A stretch of DNA of 64,000 nt. Origin: Aurantimonas sp. 22II-16-19i (GTDB lineage: Bacteria; Pseudomonadota; Alphaproteobacteria; Rhizobiales; Rhizobiaceae). Each line of letters starts with the position of its first letter. Positions within the stretch are counted from its first letter, which is position 1. The stretch lies in the NCBI RefSeq assembly GCF_002088275.1, contig NZ_AQQS01000001.1:372001-436000 (forward strand), written 5' to 3'. Under the pieces are notes generated by a model, which worked only from the letters and a program-made list of their open reading frames with translations, was not told the origin of the DNA and did not search any database. Shown in pieces: positions 9,921 to 18,840 of the stretch. The position numbers were made by a program, and so were the translations under genes.

Positions 9921-10821
9921 CGACAAAACTCCCGGGGAGGATGGCAAACCCGGAGCGTCGCGCGGTGCTCGGCCGCGTCCGGGGAGGGTCGGCGCGCCGG
10001 CGCGACCCGTCGCATCGACTTATAGGGCCGCGCCGGCCCCTCCGCCATGGCCCGGGTGCGCGAGGCCCGCAGCCGCTGCCATGGGATCGCAAGGGCGCCG
10101 ACAGGAACGGCGTGGCGTCGAAACCCGCGGCCTCGTCAGTCTCGCCCCCGTGCCGACACATTCGCGTGTGTCGAAACGTTCCTCCAGATCAGCGCCTTAC
10201 GATGGAAATCGAAGACGCCTGGGCGCGAAGAGAGAAGGCGCCAGCCTCAACACGTCGTCATTCTCGGCCCCCGTCTCTCCAAGATTCACACATCTCTCAA
10301 GGGCTTCATTGGCAAGTCGGTGCCAAGCGGTGTCACCGTTGAAGGGGTTGGCGAAACCCCGCGGTTTCGTCATTCTCGGGCCCCGTCCCGAGAATCCAGG
10401 GGCAGCCGCCGCGATATCCCCGCCTCCGCCTTCTGCAGCTGAAGCCGCCTTCTGCAGCTGAAGCGCAACGCGCCCGACGACCCCTGGATTCTCGGGACGG
10501 GGCCCGAGAATGACGAGGCGTTGGGGCTGGAGCCTTCCTTTTCTCCGCCCCCGGCGTCTCCAATCTCAATCGCAAGATACTGTCTTGGAGGAACTTCTTG
10601 GGATGTGTGAACGCTGTAGGGCCCGTGCCGAGAATCCAAGAGCAGCGCCTCGGACACCCGATCCTGCTCAATGAACTCTGCCGAGCCATTGCTGAAAAAC
10701 ATGCCCCGGGAGCCCATACCGAGGAAGCGTCGAACCCGGCTGCTCCCTGAGGCGCCTCCCCAGCGAACCGGCAAACCCAAACCCTTCACCACGCGCCGCT
10801 CGCACGTGGCGCGTCACCCGC
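9921..10821. repeat. Gene-free region with a composite inverted-repeat element
   Basis: No convincing gene is present in these 900 bases. The centre holds a perfect 34-base inverted repeat: arms 10369-10402 and 10481-10514, each a self-complementary-looking block built on ATTCTCGGGCCCCGTCCCGA. The loop contains two tandem 19-base copies (10426-10444 and 10445-10463, core TTCTGCAGCTGAAG). Outside the arms, about 10200-10275 and the reverse complement of 10514-10590 are also similar, so the structure is a larger imperfect inverted repeat. A related copy lies at 35500-35690. These look like the dispersed intergenic palindromic elements (RIME/RPE type) common in rhizobia, with no transposase. Confidence 0.8.
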
Positions 10822-13560
10822 TCACGGCGTCTGCAGCAGCCGCTCCAGATACTCCCGCTCCTGCTGGGGCGAGAGCTGATTGCCGAGCCGCTTGCGGATC
10901 TGGTCGAGGATCCGGCGGGCGCGCTGGGTGTCGATTTCGTCGGGCACGCCGACGTCCTGACCGAAGTCCGGCCCTTGCGTGTTGCGCTGGCGGCCGAGGG
11001 GGTCGCGGCTCGACTGGTTGCTCTGCCGCCCCCCGAAGCCCGGGCCCTGCTGGCCCTGCCCGGGCTGCTGGCCCTGCTGCATCGCCTGCTGCATCTGCTG
11101 CATCATGTCCTGGGCGCCGCGCCGCAGGGCTTCCAGCGCCTTGCCCTGGTGGCCGAAGGCCTCGCCGTCGCGGCCCTGGCCGAGCGAGCCTTCGGCGTTG
11201 CCCATTTCCTCGCCGGCCTCGCCGAACTCCTGGGAGGGCTGCATGCCCATGCCCTCGAGCTCCTTGCCCATGGCCTCCAGCTCCTGCTGCAGCTGGCCCT
11301 GCTGCTTCTGGAGCTCCTTCAGCATCTCCTGCATCTCTTCGGCGGTCATCTCGCCGCCCTGCTGCTGGCCGCCATCCTGCTGGGGCTCGCCCTGCTCACC
11401 CTGCTGCTGCTGTTGCTGATCCTGCTGGCCCGGCTGCTGCTGGCCTTCCTGCTGGCGCCGGTATTGCTGGCGCCCGAGGTCGTAGGTCTGGTCGCGCAGC
11501 TGCTGCTGGCGTTGCAGCAGCTCGCCCATCTTGTTCATCTGCTGCTGCATCGGGTTCTGCTGGCCCTGCTGGCCCTGCTGCTGCTGGCCGGGCCGCATGG
11601 CCTGCAGGTTGTCCATCATCTGCTGCAGTTCCGACAGGAGCTGCTGGGCGGCGTCCTTCGAGCCGGACTTCGCCAGATCCTCGATCCGGTCGAGCATCTT
11701 CTGCAGATCCTGCGGCCGGATTTCCTGAAGGTTCTGCGCCTGCATCTCCTGCTGGCTCATCGGCGGCATGTTCTGCATCTGCTCGGCAAGCGCCTGCATG
11801 TATTCCTGCATCGCCTCGCGCAGCTCCTGCATGAGCCGGTCGATCTCCTCGTTCGAGGCGCCGTTCTCCAGCGCCTCGGCCAGCTCTTCCCGCGCGTCCC
11901 TGAGGCGGCGCTCGGCGAGCGACAGGTCGCCGTCCTCAATGCCGAGGGCGATCTCCCACATGAAGTCGGCGGCCGATCGCAGCGTGTCGTCGTCGCGGGC
12001 GGTGGCGATCCGGGTCCGCACGGCCTTCAGCGCGAGATAGTCCGACGGGTTGGGGATGAACTCGTCGCCGCGCAGCGTCACGGCGTCGAGCATGTCGACG
12101 ACGCGCGGCGCCCGGTTGGCGTCGAGGGCGAGGATGCGCCGCTGCTCGACCACGGCCTTGGCCAGCGGATTGAGGAAGCGGCGCTCGGGCAGCGTGATGG
12201 TCTTGGTCTCCGAGCGTCCGGTCTGGCCGGCATCGTCCTCGGCGAGAAGCGTCAGGGCCACCTTGGCCCCGGCATAGGGGCTCTCCGTCAGGTCGACGCT
12301 GGATTTCGCCTCGTTCTTGCCGTTGCCGCGCCGCGGCACCGACAGCCGGATCTCCGGCGCGGGATAGAGCGGGCGCGCGCCAGCTGCTCCGGCACCCTCC
12401 AGGGCGATCTCGCCACGCGCCTTGCGCACGCCGTAGTCGTCGGCGGCTTCATAGGCGAGTTGCAGGGCGCCGTTCTTGGCCTCGCTCGGCTCCTGCGTGA
12501 AGGCGATCGTCGGATCGTTGTCCGCAACGACGTCGAAGCGCCAGGCGCCGAGCGAGGAGAAGCCCGTCGCGACGTCGAGCGACCCGCCCTCGGCGATCGT
12601 GTACTCGTAGTCGCGCGGGCCGCCCGCTGCCGGCTCGGCATCGGCTTCGGTCCTGGCGCCGGTCCCGGCGTCCGTGGCGGTCGTCGTCCCCGCCTCGCCC
12701 GCAGCCGCTTGCGTGTCGCCCTGATCCGGCCGTGCCGCAGCCTCGGCGGCGGCCCTGGCGGCCGCAACCTCCGCCGTCGAGGGAACCTCGCTCGCCGGAG
12801 CGCCCTCGCGCGTCGGCTGGAAGGTCACCTCGACATTGTCGCCGTCGCTGATGCGCAGGGAGAACACCGAGCCTTCCGGGACGGTGACCGGCGAGGTGTC
12901 GGCGGCCGACAGGAAGATCGGCGCGCGCCGCGTATAGGCCGGCGGCGTCACCCAGGCATCGACGCGGCGGCCGGCGGAAGCTTCCGTCACCGGCTGCAGG
13001 AAGGCGTCACCGATTCGCCCGCCATCCGGGCCGAAGGAAAAGCCGAAGGCCGTCACCAGCAACAGCGCGACGACGGCCCGCAGGCCGATGGGATCGAGCC
13101 GCTCGCTGCGGGTCTCGGGCGCGCCGCCGGACAGGTGCTTCAGCTCGCGCTCCATGCGCCGCTGGTGCTCGCGCCACAGCGCCTGCGCGAAGGGATCGTC
13201 GCTCGCCGGGCGCTCGCCCTGGGTGCGCAGCGGCTGGTGATGGAGGCGGCTGGTCGATTCGATCCGCCGGTCGACCTCGAGACCGGAGGGCAGACGCAGC
13301 CGGCGCGGGCCGACGGCGAGCATGCCCAGCGACAGGATCGCCAGGATCGCGATCAGGCCGACCACGCCGAGACGCAGAAGGTCCGGCATCATCCGGAAGA
13401 GGCCGAACCAGGCCAGCGAGACGAACAGCGCCGCGGCGCAGGCAAAGCCGAGGATCGCCGGCCAGGAGCGCTCGAGCAGCATCGCGGCGAAGGTCGCCCG
13501 GCGCGTCCATCCGAGCCCCCGGGTCGGCTGCCATTTGTCTGCCGCGCCGCTCTCAGCCAT
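10822..13560 (-). CDS. DUF4175 (TIGR02302) family membrane protein
   Basis: A 912-residue protein of a family widespread in Rhizobiales and uncharacterised. It has two N-terminal membrane helices at about residues 34-53 and 60-85 (SWPAILGFACAAALFVSLAW; LGVVGLIAILAILSLG), a third hydrophobic segment near 160-180, then a long periplasmic-looking region. The last third is extremely Gln/Met-rich (runs such as QQQGQQGQQNPMQQQ) with coiled-coil character, ending with a conserved block around IDTQRARRILDQIRKRLGNQ. ATG at 13560. It is downstream of lysA in a gene order often conserved in rhizobia. Envelope location is inferred; function unknown. Confidence 0.88.
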   Translation of the reverse strand: MAESGAADKWQPTRGLGWTRRATFAAMLLERSWPAILGFACAAALFVSLAWFGLFRMMPDLLRLGVVGLIAILAILSLGMLAVGPRRLRLPSGLEVDRRIESTSRLHHQPLRTQGERPASDDPFAQALWREHQRRMERELKHLSGGAPETRSERLDPIGLRAVVALLLVTAFGFSFGPDGGRIGDAFLQPVTEASAGRRVDAWVTPPAYTRRAPIFLSAADTSPVTVPEGSVFSLRISDGDNVEVTFQPTREGAPASEVPSTAEVAAARAAAEAAARPDQGDTQAAAGEAGTTTATDAGTGARTEADAEPAAGGPRDYEYTIAEGGSLDVATGFSSLGAWRFDVVADNDPTIAFTQEPSEAKNGALQLAYEAADDYGVRKARGEIALEGAGAAGARPLYPAPEIRLSVPRRGNGKNEAKSSVDLTESPYAGAKVALTLLAEDDAGQTGRSETKTITLPERRFLNPLAKAVVEQRRILALDANRAPRVVDMLDAVTLRGDEFIPNPSDYLALKAVRTRIATARDDDTLRSAADFMWEIALGIEDGDLSLAERRLRDAREELAEALENGASNEEIDRLMQELREAMQEYMQALAEQMQNMPPMSQQEMQAQNLQEIRPQDLQKMLDRIEDLAKSGSKDAAQQLLSELQQMMDNLQAMRPGQQQQGQQGQQNPMQQQMNKMGELLQRQQQLRDQTYDLGRQQYRRQQEGQQQPGQQDQQQQQQGEQGEPQQDGGQQQGGEMTAEEMQEMLKELQKQQGQLQQELEAMGKELEGMGMQPSQEFGEAGEEMGNAEGSLGQGRDGEAFGHQGKALEALRRGAQDMMQQMQQAMQQGQQPGQGQQGPGFGGRQSNQSSRDPLGRQRNTQGPDFGQDVGVPDEIDTQRARRILDQIRKRLGNQLSPQQEREYLERLLQTP

Positions 13561-13744
13561 GCCCTGCCCCGTCTTGCGCCATCAAGCACCAACCCTAGCA
13601 GGATTTGAGGCGAAGTGGAGGCGCCTGACGGGACTGTGAAGAGGCCGTGCGGTCAGAGGGTTGCGGGCGGCGGATCAGGATGCCGCGGGGCGTCGACCGC
13701 AGGCTGGCGCGCCGCAGCGGGCGGTGCCCGGACCGTCCGGATCA

Positions 13745-13763
13745 GGCGACCTGACCGGTCGCC
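13745..13763 (-). terminator. Hairpin downstream of lysA
   Basis: A seven-base perfect stem GGCGACC/GGTCGCC with loop TGACC, starting 25 bases past the lysA stop on the minus strand. There is no T-run, so it may attenuate rather than fully terminate transcription into the DUF4175 gene. Confidence 0.4.
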
Positions 13764-13787
13764 GGCCGCCGGCCATGGGCGTGTGCC

Positions 13788-15062
13788 CTACTGCGAGCCG
13801 TCGAGCCAGTCCGGCAGCCGGTCGAGACCGACAAGCTCGTCGATGGTCTGGCGCGGCCGCACCAGCGCATAGGCCCCGCCTTTGACCAGCACTTCGGCGA
13901 CGAGGGGCCGGGTGTTGTAGGTCGAGGACTGCACGGCGCCATAGGCGCCGGCCGAGGAGACGGCGACGAGGTCGCCGGGTTTCACCCGCGGCATGTCGCG
14001 GTCCCTGGCGAGGAAATCGCCGCTCTCGCAGACCGGGCCGACGACATCCACGGTGAAGCGGTCCGCGCCCGCCGGCTCGTTGACCGGCAGGATGTCGTGC
14101 CAGGCGTCATAGAGGGTCGGGCGGATCAGGTCGTTCATCGCTGCGTCGAGGATGACGAAGGTCTTGCCCTCGGTCTCCTTCACATAGATCACCCGCGAGA
14201 CGAGAATCCCGGCATTGGCCGCGATCAGCCGTCCCGGCTCGAACACCACCTGGCAACCGAGGTCGCGCACGTGCCGCTTGACGATCTCGGCATAGGCCGG
14301 CGGCTCCGGCGGCGGCTGGTTGTCGCGCCGGTAGGGAACGCCGAGGCCACCGCCGAGATCGACATGGCTGATCGGATGGCCCTTGCCGCGCAGCGTGCGC
14401 ACCAGGGTGGCGAGGCGGTCGAAGGCCCGGTCGAAGGGCTCCAGCGCCTCGATCTGGCTGCCGATATGCATGTCGATGCCGGTGACGGCGATGCCGGGCA
14501 GCTCCCGCGCCCGCTCGTAGACCGCTTCGGCGCGGTCGTAGGCGATGCCGAACTTGTCGGACTTCTTGCCCGTCGAGATCTTGGCGTGGCCGCCGGCATC
14601 GACGTCGGGATTGATCCGGAACGAGACGTTGGCGGTCAGCCCCGCCTCGCTCGCCCGCGCCGAGATCGCCTCGAGCTCGGGCTCCGATTCGACGTTGAAG
14701 CAGAAGATGCCCGACGCCAGCGCGACGTCGATCTCGGCGACGGTCTTGCCGACGCCGGAGAACATGATCTTCTCTGCCGGAATGCCCGCCCGCAGTGCCC
14801 GAATCAGCTCGCCGCCCGAGACGACGTCGGCGCCGGCGCCGAGCCTTGCCAGGGTCGCCAGCACCGCCTGGTTGGAATTCGCCTTCACCGCGTAGCAGAC
14901 CAGCGCATCGATGTCGGAGAAGGCGCCGGCGAAGACGCGGTAGTGCCGCTCGAGGGTCGCCGTCGCGTAGCAGTAGAACGGCGTTCCGACCTCGGCCGCG
15001 ATGGTCTCGACCGGCACGTCCTCGGCGTGGAGCCTGCCGTCCCGGAATTCGAAATGGTTCAT
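13788..15062 (-). CDS. lysA: Diaminopimelate decarboxylase
   Basis: Last step of lysine synthesis: meso-diaminopimelate to L-lysine and CO2. The 424-residue PLP fold-III enzyme has CYAVKANSNQAVL with the PLP lysine, the glycine-rich HVDLGGGLGVPY phosphate-binding loop, FEPGRLIAANAGILV, and the catalytic cysteine motif GPVCESGDFLA contributed across the dimer. The C-terminal tyrosine motif AGAYGAVQSSTYN is also present. ATG at 15062. It lies 4 bases downstream of the LptM-like lipoprotein gene and after argH, the usual rhizobial arrangement, so it is probably co-transcribed with them. Confidence 0.96.
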   Translation of the reverse strand: MNHFEFRDGRLHAEDVPVETIAAEVGTPFYCYATATLERHYRVFAGAFSDIDALVCYAVKANSNQAVLATLARLGAGADVVSGGELIRALRAGIPAEKIMFSGVGKTVAEIDVALASGIFCFNVESEPELEAISARASEAGLTANVSFRINPDVDAGGHAKISTGKKSDKFGIAYDRAEAVYERARELPGIAVTGIDMHIGSQIEALEPFDRAFDRLATLVRTLRGKGHPISHVDLGGGLGVPYRRDNQPPPEPPAYAEIVKRHVRDLGCQVVFEPGRLIAANAGILVSRVIYVKETEGKTFVILDAAMNDLIRPTLYDAWHDILPVNEPAGADRFTVDVVGPVCESGDFLARDRDMPRVKPGDLVAVSSAGAYGAVQSSTYNTRPLVAEVLVKGGAYALVRPRQTIDELVGLDRLPDWLDGSQ

Positions 15063-15066
15063 GGCG

Positions 15067-15345
15067 TCAATTCAGCAGGGGATCGAGGACGAAGGGCTTC
15101 GGCGGAACCTTGTTCCGCGACACCTCGGCGGCGCTGATCGAAAGGTTCTTGTTCGAGGCGGTCAGGGAGGTCGGCTTCAGGAGCCCGGCCGTGTCGCGGC
15201 TATTGGTCCGGCTCTGCGACGTCGCCACGACCGGCGGCACCTCTCCCGTGGTCGGGCCGACCGGCAGGTTCTTCACGCCGCACCCGGCCAGAAGGCTCAA
15301 GGCAACAAGGCTCGCAGATAGCAGTTTCACGGATCGCTCTCTCAT
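15067..15345 (-). CDS. LptM-like small lipoprotein
   Basis: A 92-residue lipoprotein: MRERSVKLLSASLVALSLLAGCG shows a typical lipobox LLAGC with the acylated cysteine at residue 22, followed by GVKNLPVGPTTGEVPPV and a low-complexity tail. Small lipoproteins in this slot between argH and lysA are commonly annotated as LptM/YifL-like, which in E. coli helps oxidative maturation of the LPS translocon LptD; that role is not shown for this family. The start at 15345 is the one nearest the signal; the frame stays open far upstream as an argH shadow. Confidence 0.8.
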   Translation of the reverse strand: MRERSVKLLSASLVALSLLAGCGVKNLPVGPTTGEVPPVVATSQSRTNSRDTAGLLKPTSLTASNKNLSISAAEVSRNKVPPKPFVLDPLLN

Positions 15346-15431
15346 TGCCGGATGCCGCGCGCTCCCCGCGCCCTGGCCGATCATCGGCACGGTGATAGCG
15401 GTTTCCCGCCGCAAAAGCATCCGCTCATGGC

Positions 15432-16835
15432 TCAATTTCCCTCGGTTGCGAGGCGCTGTCGCCAGTAGGACACTTGTTCGCGGACATTGTCGGGCGCGGT
15501 GCCGCCGAAACTCTTGCGGCTCCTCACCGACGCATCGACCCCGAGCACCGCATAGACGCTCGCATCGATCCGGCTGTCGAGGGATTTGAGCACGTCCAGC
15601 GGCAGGTCCTCCAGGCCGAGGCCGGAGCTCTCCGCCAGCGAGACCGCCCGCCCGGTCACGTGATGGGCCTCCCGGAAGGGCAGCCCCGCCTCGCGCACCA
15701 GATAGTCGGCAAGGTCCGTCGCGGTCGAGAAGCCGTGGCCGGCCGCCTTGCGCATCGCGTCGACATTGACGGAGAGGTCGCGGATCATGCCGGTCGCGGC
15801 AGCCAGCGCCAGCGCCAGCGAATCGATCGCGTCGAAGACCTGTTCCTTGTCCTCCTGCATGTCCTTGGAATAGGTCAGCGGCAGCCCCTTCATCACCGTC
15901 AGGAGCGAGACCAGCGCGCCGTTGATCCGGCCGGGCTTGGCCCGCACCAGCTCGGCGGCGTCGGGATTGCGCTTCTGCGGCATGATCGAGGAGCCCGTCG
16001 AAAACGCGTCCGACAGCTTCACGAAGCCGAATTGCGGCGTCGACCAGATGACGATCTCCTCGGCGAGCCGCGACAGATGGGTGGCACAAATCGCCGCGAC
16101 CGACAGGAACTCCAGCGCGAAGTCGCGGTCCGACACCGTGTCGAGGGAATTGCGCGTCGGCGTCGAGAAGCCGAGCGTCTTGGCCGTCCTGTGGCGGTCG
16201 ATGGCAAAGCCGGTGCCGGCCAGCGCCGCCGCGCCCAGCGGGCTCTCGTCGAGGCGCTTCAGCGCGTCGCGGCAGCGCGAGCGGTCGCGCGCCGCCATCT
16301 CGACATAGGCGAGGCAATGATGGCCGTAGGTCACCGGCTGGGCCACCTGCAGATGGGTAAAGCCCGGCATCACGGTGTCGGCATGGGCCTCGGCCTTGTC
16401 GAGCAGCGCGGCGATGAAGTCGCCGAGGCTGACCTCCAGCGCCTGGAAAGCCGCCCGCACATGCATGCGAAAATCCAGCGCCACCTGGTCGTTGCGCGAG
16501 CGCGCCGTGTGCAGCCGGCCGGCGGCCGGGCCGATCAGCTCGGCCAGCCGCTGCTCGATATTCATGTGGATGTCCTCGAGCCGTCGCGAGAACGTGAACG
16601 TGCCGGCCTCGATCTCGGCCTCGATCTTCGCCAGACCATCGACGATCAGGGCGGCATCTTCGGCGGCGATGATGCCCTGCGCCCCGAGCATTTCGGCATG
16701 GGCCTTGGAACCGGTGATGTCCTCGCGGTAAAGCCGCTTGTCGAAATCGATCGAGGCGTTGATCTCCTCCATGATCGCGTCGGGGCCGGAGGCGAAGCGT
16801 CCGCCCCACATCTCGTTGCTGGTTTTCTGGCTCAT
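15432..16835 (-). CDS. argH: Argininosuccinate lyase
   Basis: Cleaves argininosuccinate to arginine and fumarate, the last step of arginine synthesis. At 467 residues it is of normal length. It contains the fumarase/aspartase superfamily signature [12 protein letters not shown] with the catalytic serine, the N-terminal [18 protein letters not shown] typical of Arg[14 protein letters not shown], and [17 protein letters not shown] carrying the catalytic histidine. ATG at 16835. It is divergent from the tlpA gene, with only 32 bases between the starts, so the promoters must overlap the coding ends or be very compact. Confidence 0.96.
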   Translation of the reverse strand: MSQKTSNEMWGGRFASGPDAIMEEINASIDFDKRLYREDITGSKAHAEMLGAQGIIAAEDAALIVDGLAKIEAEIEAGTFTFSRRLEDIHMNIEQRLAELIGPAAGRLHTARSRNDQVALDFRMHVRAAFQALEVSLGDFIAALLDKAEAHADTVMPGFTHLQVAQPVTYGHHCLAYVEMAARDRSRCRDALKRLDESPLGAAALAGTGFAIDRHRTAKTLGFSTPTRNSLDTVSDRDFALEFLSVAAICATHLSRLAEEIVIWSTPQFGFVKLSDAFSTGSSIMPQKRNPDAAELVRAKPGRINGALVSLLTVMKGLPLTYSKDMQEDKEQVFDAIDSLALALAAATGMIRDLSVNVDAMRKAAGHGFSTATDLADYLVREAGLPFREAHHVTGRAVSLAESSGLGLEDLPLDVLKSLDSRIDASVYAVLGVDASVRSRKSFGGTAPDNVREQVSYWRQRLATEGN

Positions 16836-16867
16836 CGGTACCGTCTGGACGAAGGAGTGATCGAAGT

Positions 16868-17569
16868 ATGACGCAGGAACGTTCCAGGGGGTCTGGCAGG
16901 CGCCTCGCCGCGATCGCGGGTCTGGCGCTGGTCCTCGGCATCGCGGTTGGCGTCGGCGTGCTATACGTGAGCGAAACCGGGTCTGGCAACGCGGTCGCCT
17001 CGTCCTGCCCGCTGGACGAGCGGTTCACGGCGGCGATCGACGCGACCGCGAGCGGCGAGGTCGCGGCGGTGCGGGCGCTGGAAACGTCCTTCGACGCAAG
17101 GACCATCGCCTTCCAGGATGAGGCGGGCAAAACCGTCTCCCTCGCCGACTTTGCCGGACGCACGCTCCTCGTCAATGTCTGGGCGACCTGGTGCGGCCCC
17201 TGCCGGGCCGAGATGCCGGCGCTCGACGCGCTGGAACGGACGAAGGGCGGCGACGACTTCGCCGTCGTCCCGATCAGCGTCGACATGGGCGACATCGCCA
17301 AGCCGAAGCAGTTCTACGCCGAGACGAACCTCTCCACCCTGCCGCTCTATCACGACGGCTCGCTCTCGACCTTCAACGACCTGAAGTCCAAGGGCCTCAC
17401 CCTCGGCCTGCCGGTCTCGCTCATCGTCGCGCCGGACGGCTGCGCTCGGGCCGTCGTCGCGGGCCCCGCCGAATGGGCGAGCCCCGATGCGATCCGGCTG
17501 ATCGAGGCGGTGACGGGCTTGGGTGCAGCGACGGGGACGGACAAGGAGGCTGCCAGGCTGGGGGCCTGA
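16868..17569 (+). CDS. tlpA: TlpA-family thiol:disulfide interchange protein
   Basis: A membrane-anchored periplasmic thioredoxin that reduces cysteines during maturation of cytochrome aa3 and related copper/haem proteins. The 233-residue protein has an N-terminal membrane anchor at about 12-33, a thioredoxin fold with WCGPC at residues 108-112 (active cysteines 109 and 112) in [17 protein letters not shown], and the cis-Pro loop GLPVSLIV. Two extra cysteines near residue 47 (ASSCPLD) and near the C terminus (DGCARA) match the second disulfide known from Bradyrhizobium TlpA. It is divergent from argH, a conserved rhizobial pairing. ATG at 16868. Confidence 0.92.
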   Translation: MTQERSRGSGRRLAAIAGLALVLGIAVGVGVLYVSETGSGNAVASSCPLDERFTAAIDATASGEVAAVRALETSFDARTIAFQDEAGKTVSLADFAGRTLLVNVWATWCGPCRAEMPALDALERTKGGDDFAVVPISVDMGDIAKPKQFYAETNLSTLPLYHDGSLSTFNDLKSKGLTLGLPVSLIVAPDGCARAVVAGPAEWASPDAIRLIEAVTGLGAATGTDKEAARLGA

Positions 17570-17573
17570 CAGT

Positions 17574-17615
17574 CTACCGCAGGCGCGGCTGATCCTACCG
17601 CTGGCGCGGCTGATC
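17574..17615. repeat. 21-base tandem duplication at the ohrR 3' end
   Basis: Two adjacent 21-base copies (17574-17594 and 17595-17615) differ at one position. On the minus strand each copy encodes DQPR(Q/L)R followed by a TAG stop, so the last codons and stop of ohrR are duplicated just past the gene. It fills the whole gap between convergent tlpA and ohrR. Confidence 0.85.
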
Positions 17616-18050
17616 GGCCGCCGCGGCCACCGCGTCGCGCAGCGCCCGAACCTCGCCGTTCAGCGCCTGCAGCCGCTCCGGCGACATCGCCGAGGCGGCG
17701 ACGAGGCGCTCGCCGATCCGGCGCGTGACGCTGCGCACCGCCCGGCCCTCCCCGGTCAGCGTCACCAGAACCTGCCGCTCGTCCCTCGGATTGCGCTGGC
17801 GGGTCAGGAGGCCGGCTGCCTCGAGCCGCTTCACCAGCGGCGTGATGGTGCTGGATTCCAGCGCCAGCCGCTCGGCGATCGTCCCGATGGTCAGGCCGTC
17901 CTCCTCCCAAAGCGTGCCGAGGACGAGATATTGCGGATAGGTGATTCCGGCCTCGTCCAGCACCGGCTTGTAAAGCCGCCCGATCGCCATCGAGGCACCG
18001 TAGAGGGCGAAACACAGATGGTCGTCGAGGGGCAGGCCAGTGTCCGTCAT
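17595..18050 (-). CDS. ohrR: MarR-family organic-peroxide sensor OhrR
   Basis: A repressor that releases DNA when a reactive cysteine is oxidised by organic hydroperoxides. The 151-residue protein has the sensing Cys13 in LDDHLCFALYGAS, the expected place for OhrR, followed by the tyrosine-containing YPQYLVLGTLWEEDGLTIG, and the winged-helix region LESSTITPLVKRLEAAGLLTRQRNPRDERQV. ATG at 18050. The upstream DNA in the same frame is open through a hexanucleotide tandem repeat, so a longer form cannot be excluded. It is divergent from ohr, and two matching palindromes in the shared region are the likely operators. Confidence 0.93.
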   Translation of the reverse strand: MTDTGLPLDDHLCFALYGASMAIGRLYKPVLDEAGITYPQYLVLGTLWEEDGLTIGTIAERLALESSTITPLVKRLEAAGLLTRQRNPRDERQVLVTLTGEGRAVRSVTRRIGERLVAASAMSPERLQALNGEVRALRDAVAAAADQPRQR

Positions 18051-18052
18051 GA

Positions 18053-18111
18053 TGTCTCGGTCTCGGTGTCTCTGTCTCGGTGTCTCGGTCTCGGCGTCTC
18101 GTCGCGGCTGG
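18053..18111. repeat. Hexanucleotide-type tandem repeat in the ohrR leader
   Basis: About eight imperfect units of GTCTCG (CGAGAC/CCGAGA when read in the ohrR direction), with a few 8-base variants, end right at the ohrR start codon. The GAGA of the last unit is the only candidate ribosome site for the ATG at 18050. Slippage here would move or change the translation-initiation region. Confidence 0.75.
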
Positions 18112-18201
18112 AGGGCGGCTGCCTGGAGGCGGTGGCGAGAAACCGGTCCAGCCGCCATGCCATATGGGACGCAGCGGGGACGATGGCACCTCGCACGATT
18201 A

Positions 18202-18213
18202 ATTATCACGATA
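18202..18213. promoter_or_regulatory. Probable OhrR operator 1
   Basis: TTATCACGATAA, a 12-base palindrome with one central mismatch, in an AT-rich stretch of the ohrR-ohr intergenic region. It matches the second site at 18254 in 11 of 12 bases. Assignment to OhrR is inferred from position and symmetry. Confidence 0.6.
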
Positions 18214-18253
18214 ATGTTTATCGACACAGGACGCGGTTGGAGCTAGATATTGC

Positions 18254-18265
18254 TTATCGCGATAA
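18254..18265. promoter_or_regulatory. Probable OhrR operator 2
   Basis: TTATCGCGATAA, a perfect 12-base palindrome 31 bases before the ohr start codon and 52 bases from operator 1. Binding here would block ohr transcription or initiation. Confidence 0.62.
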
Positions 18266-18296
18266 ACGATATCGCAGCTCACAAGGAGATCCCGAC

Positions 18297-18722
18297 ATGC
18301 CCGTGGATGTCATCTACAAGACCACCGCCACCTCGACCGGCGGCCGCGACGGCGCCGCCCGTTCCGACGACGGCTCGGTGGACGTGAAGCTCGTCGTGCC
18401 GAAGGAGATGGGCGGCCCCGGCGGCGTCGGCGCCAACCCCGAAAAGCTGTTCGCGGCCGGCTATTCCGCCTGCTTCCTCGGCGCCATGAAGGCGGTCTCC
18501 TCCAAGGTCGGCGTCAAGGTTCCCGCCGATGCGACGGTCACCGCCGAAGTCGGCTTCGGCCCCCGCTCGGAAGGCGGCTACGGCATCACCGCAAATCTCA
18601 CCGCCACCCTCCCCGGCGTCGACCGGGAGGCCGGCGAAAAGCTCATGGCCGCGGCGCACGAGGTCTGCCCCTATTCCAACGCCACCAGAGGCAATGTCGA
18701 CGTCGGCCTGACGCTCGCCTGA
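18297..18722 (+). CDS. ohr: Organic hydroperoxide resistance protein Ohr
   Basis: A thiol peroxidase of the Ohr/OsmC family that reduces organic and fatty-acid hydroperoxides using lipoylated partners. The 141-residue protein has both redox cysteines: the peroxidatic one in FAAGYSACFLGAM and the resolving one in HEVCPYSNATRGN, plus the N-terminal VDVIYKTTATSTGGRDG typical of Ohr rather than OsmC. ATG at 18297 with AAGGAG upstream. It is divergent from its repressor gene ohrR. A strong hairpin follows the stop. Confidence 0.96.
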   Translation: MPVDVIYKTTATSTGGRDGAARSDDGSVDVKLVVPKEMGGPGGVGANPEKLFAAGYSACFLGAMKAVSSKVGVKVPADATVTAEVGFGPRSEGGYGITANLTATLPGVDREAGEKLMAAAHEVCPYSNATRGNVDVGLTLA

Positions 18723-18745
18723 GCCTCCTCAAAACACCTGTCATC

Positions 18746-18779
18746 GACGGCGCGGCACTCACGAGGGTGCCGCGCCGTC
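18746..18779 (+). terminator. Rho-independent-type hairpin after ohr
   Basis: A perfect 13-base stem (GACGGCGCGGCAC pairing with GTGCCGCGCCGTC) with an eight-base loop, 24 bases after the ohr stop. No T-run follows, as is common in GC-rich genomes. Confidence 0.7.
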
Positions 18780-18840
18780 ACGCGCTTGTGGCCGGCTACG
18801 CGCTTCCGTCGTAGATTTCCGGAGTATCGGAGACAGCGCC

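Noticed and set aside
9921-10821. Possible insertion sequence
   Set aside because: Inverted repeats are present but no transposase frame, intact or broken, can be recognised between or beside them.
10975-13608. 877-codon plus-strand frame, Leu-rich at its start
   Set aside because: Antisense to the Gln-rich DUF4175 gene; the CTG repeats that read as poly-Gln on the minus strand read as poly-Leu here.
15067-17301. 744-codon minus-strand frame running from the lipoprotein through argH and tlpA
   Set aside because: Only the last 93 codons are real (the LptM-like lipoprotein); the rest lies out of frame inside argH and tlpA.
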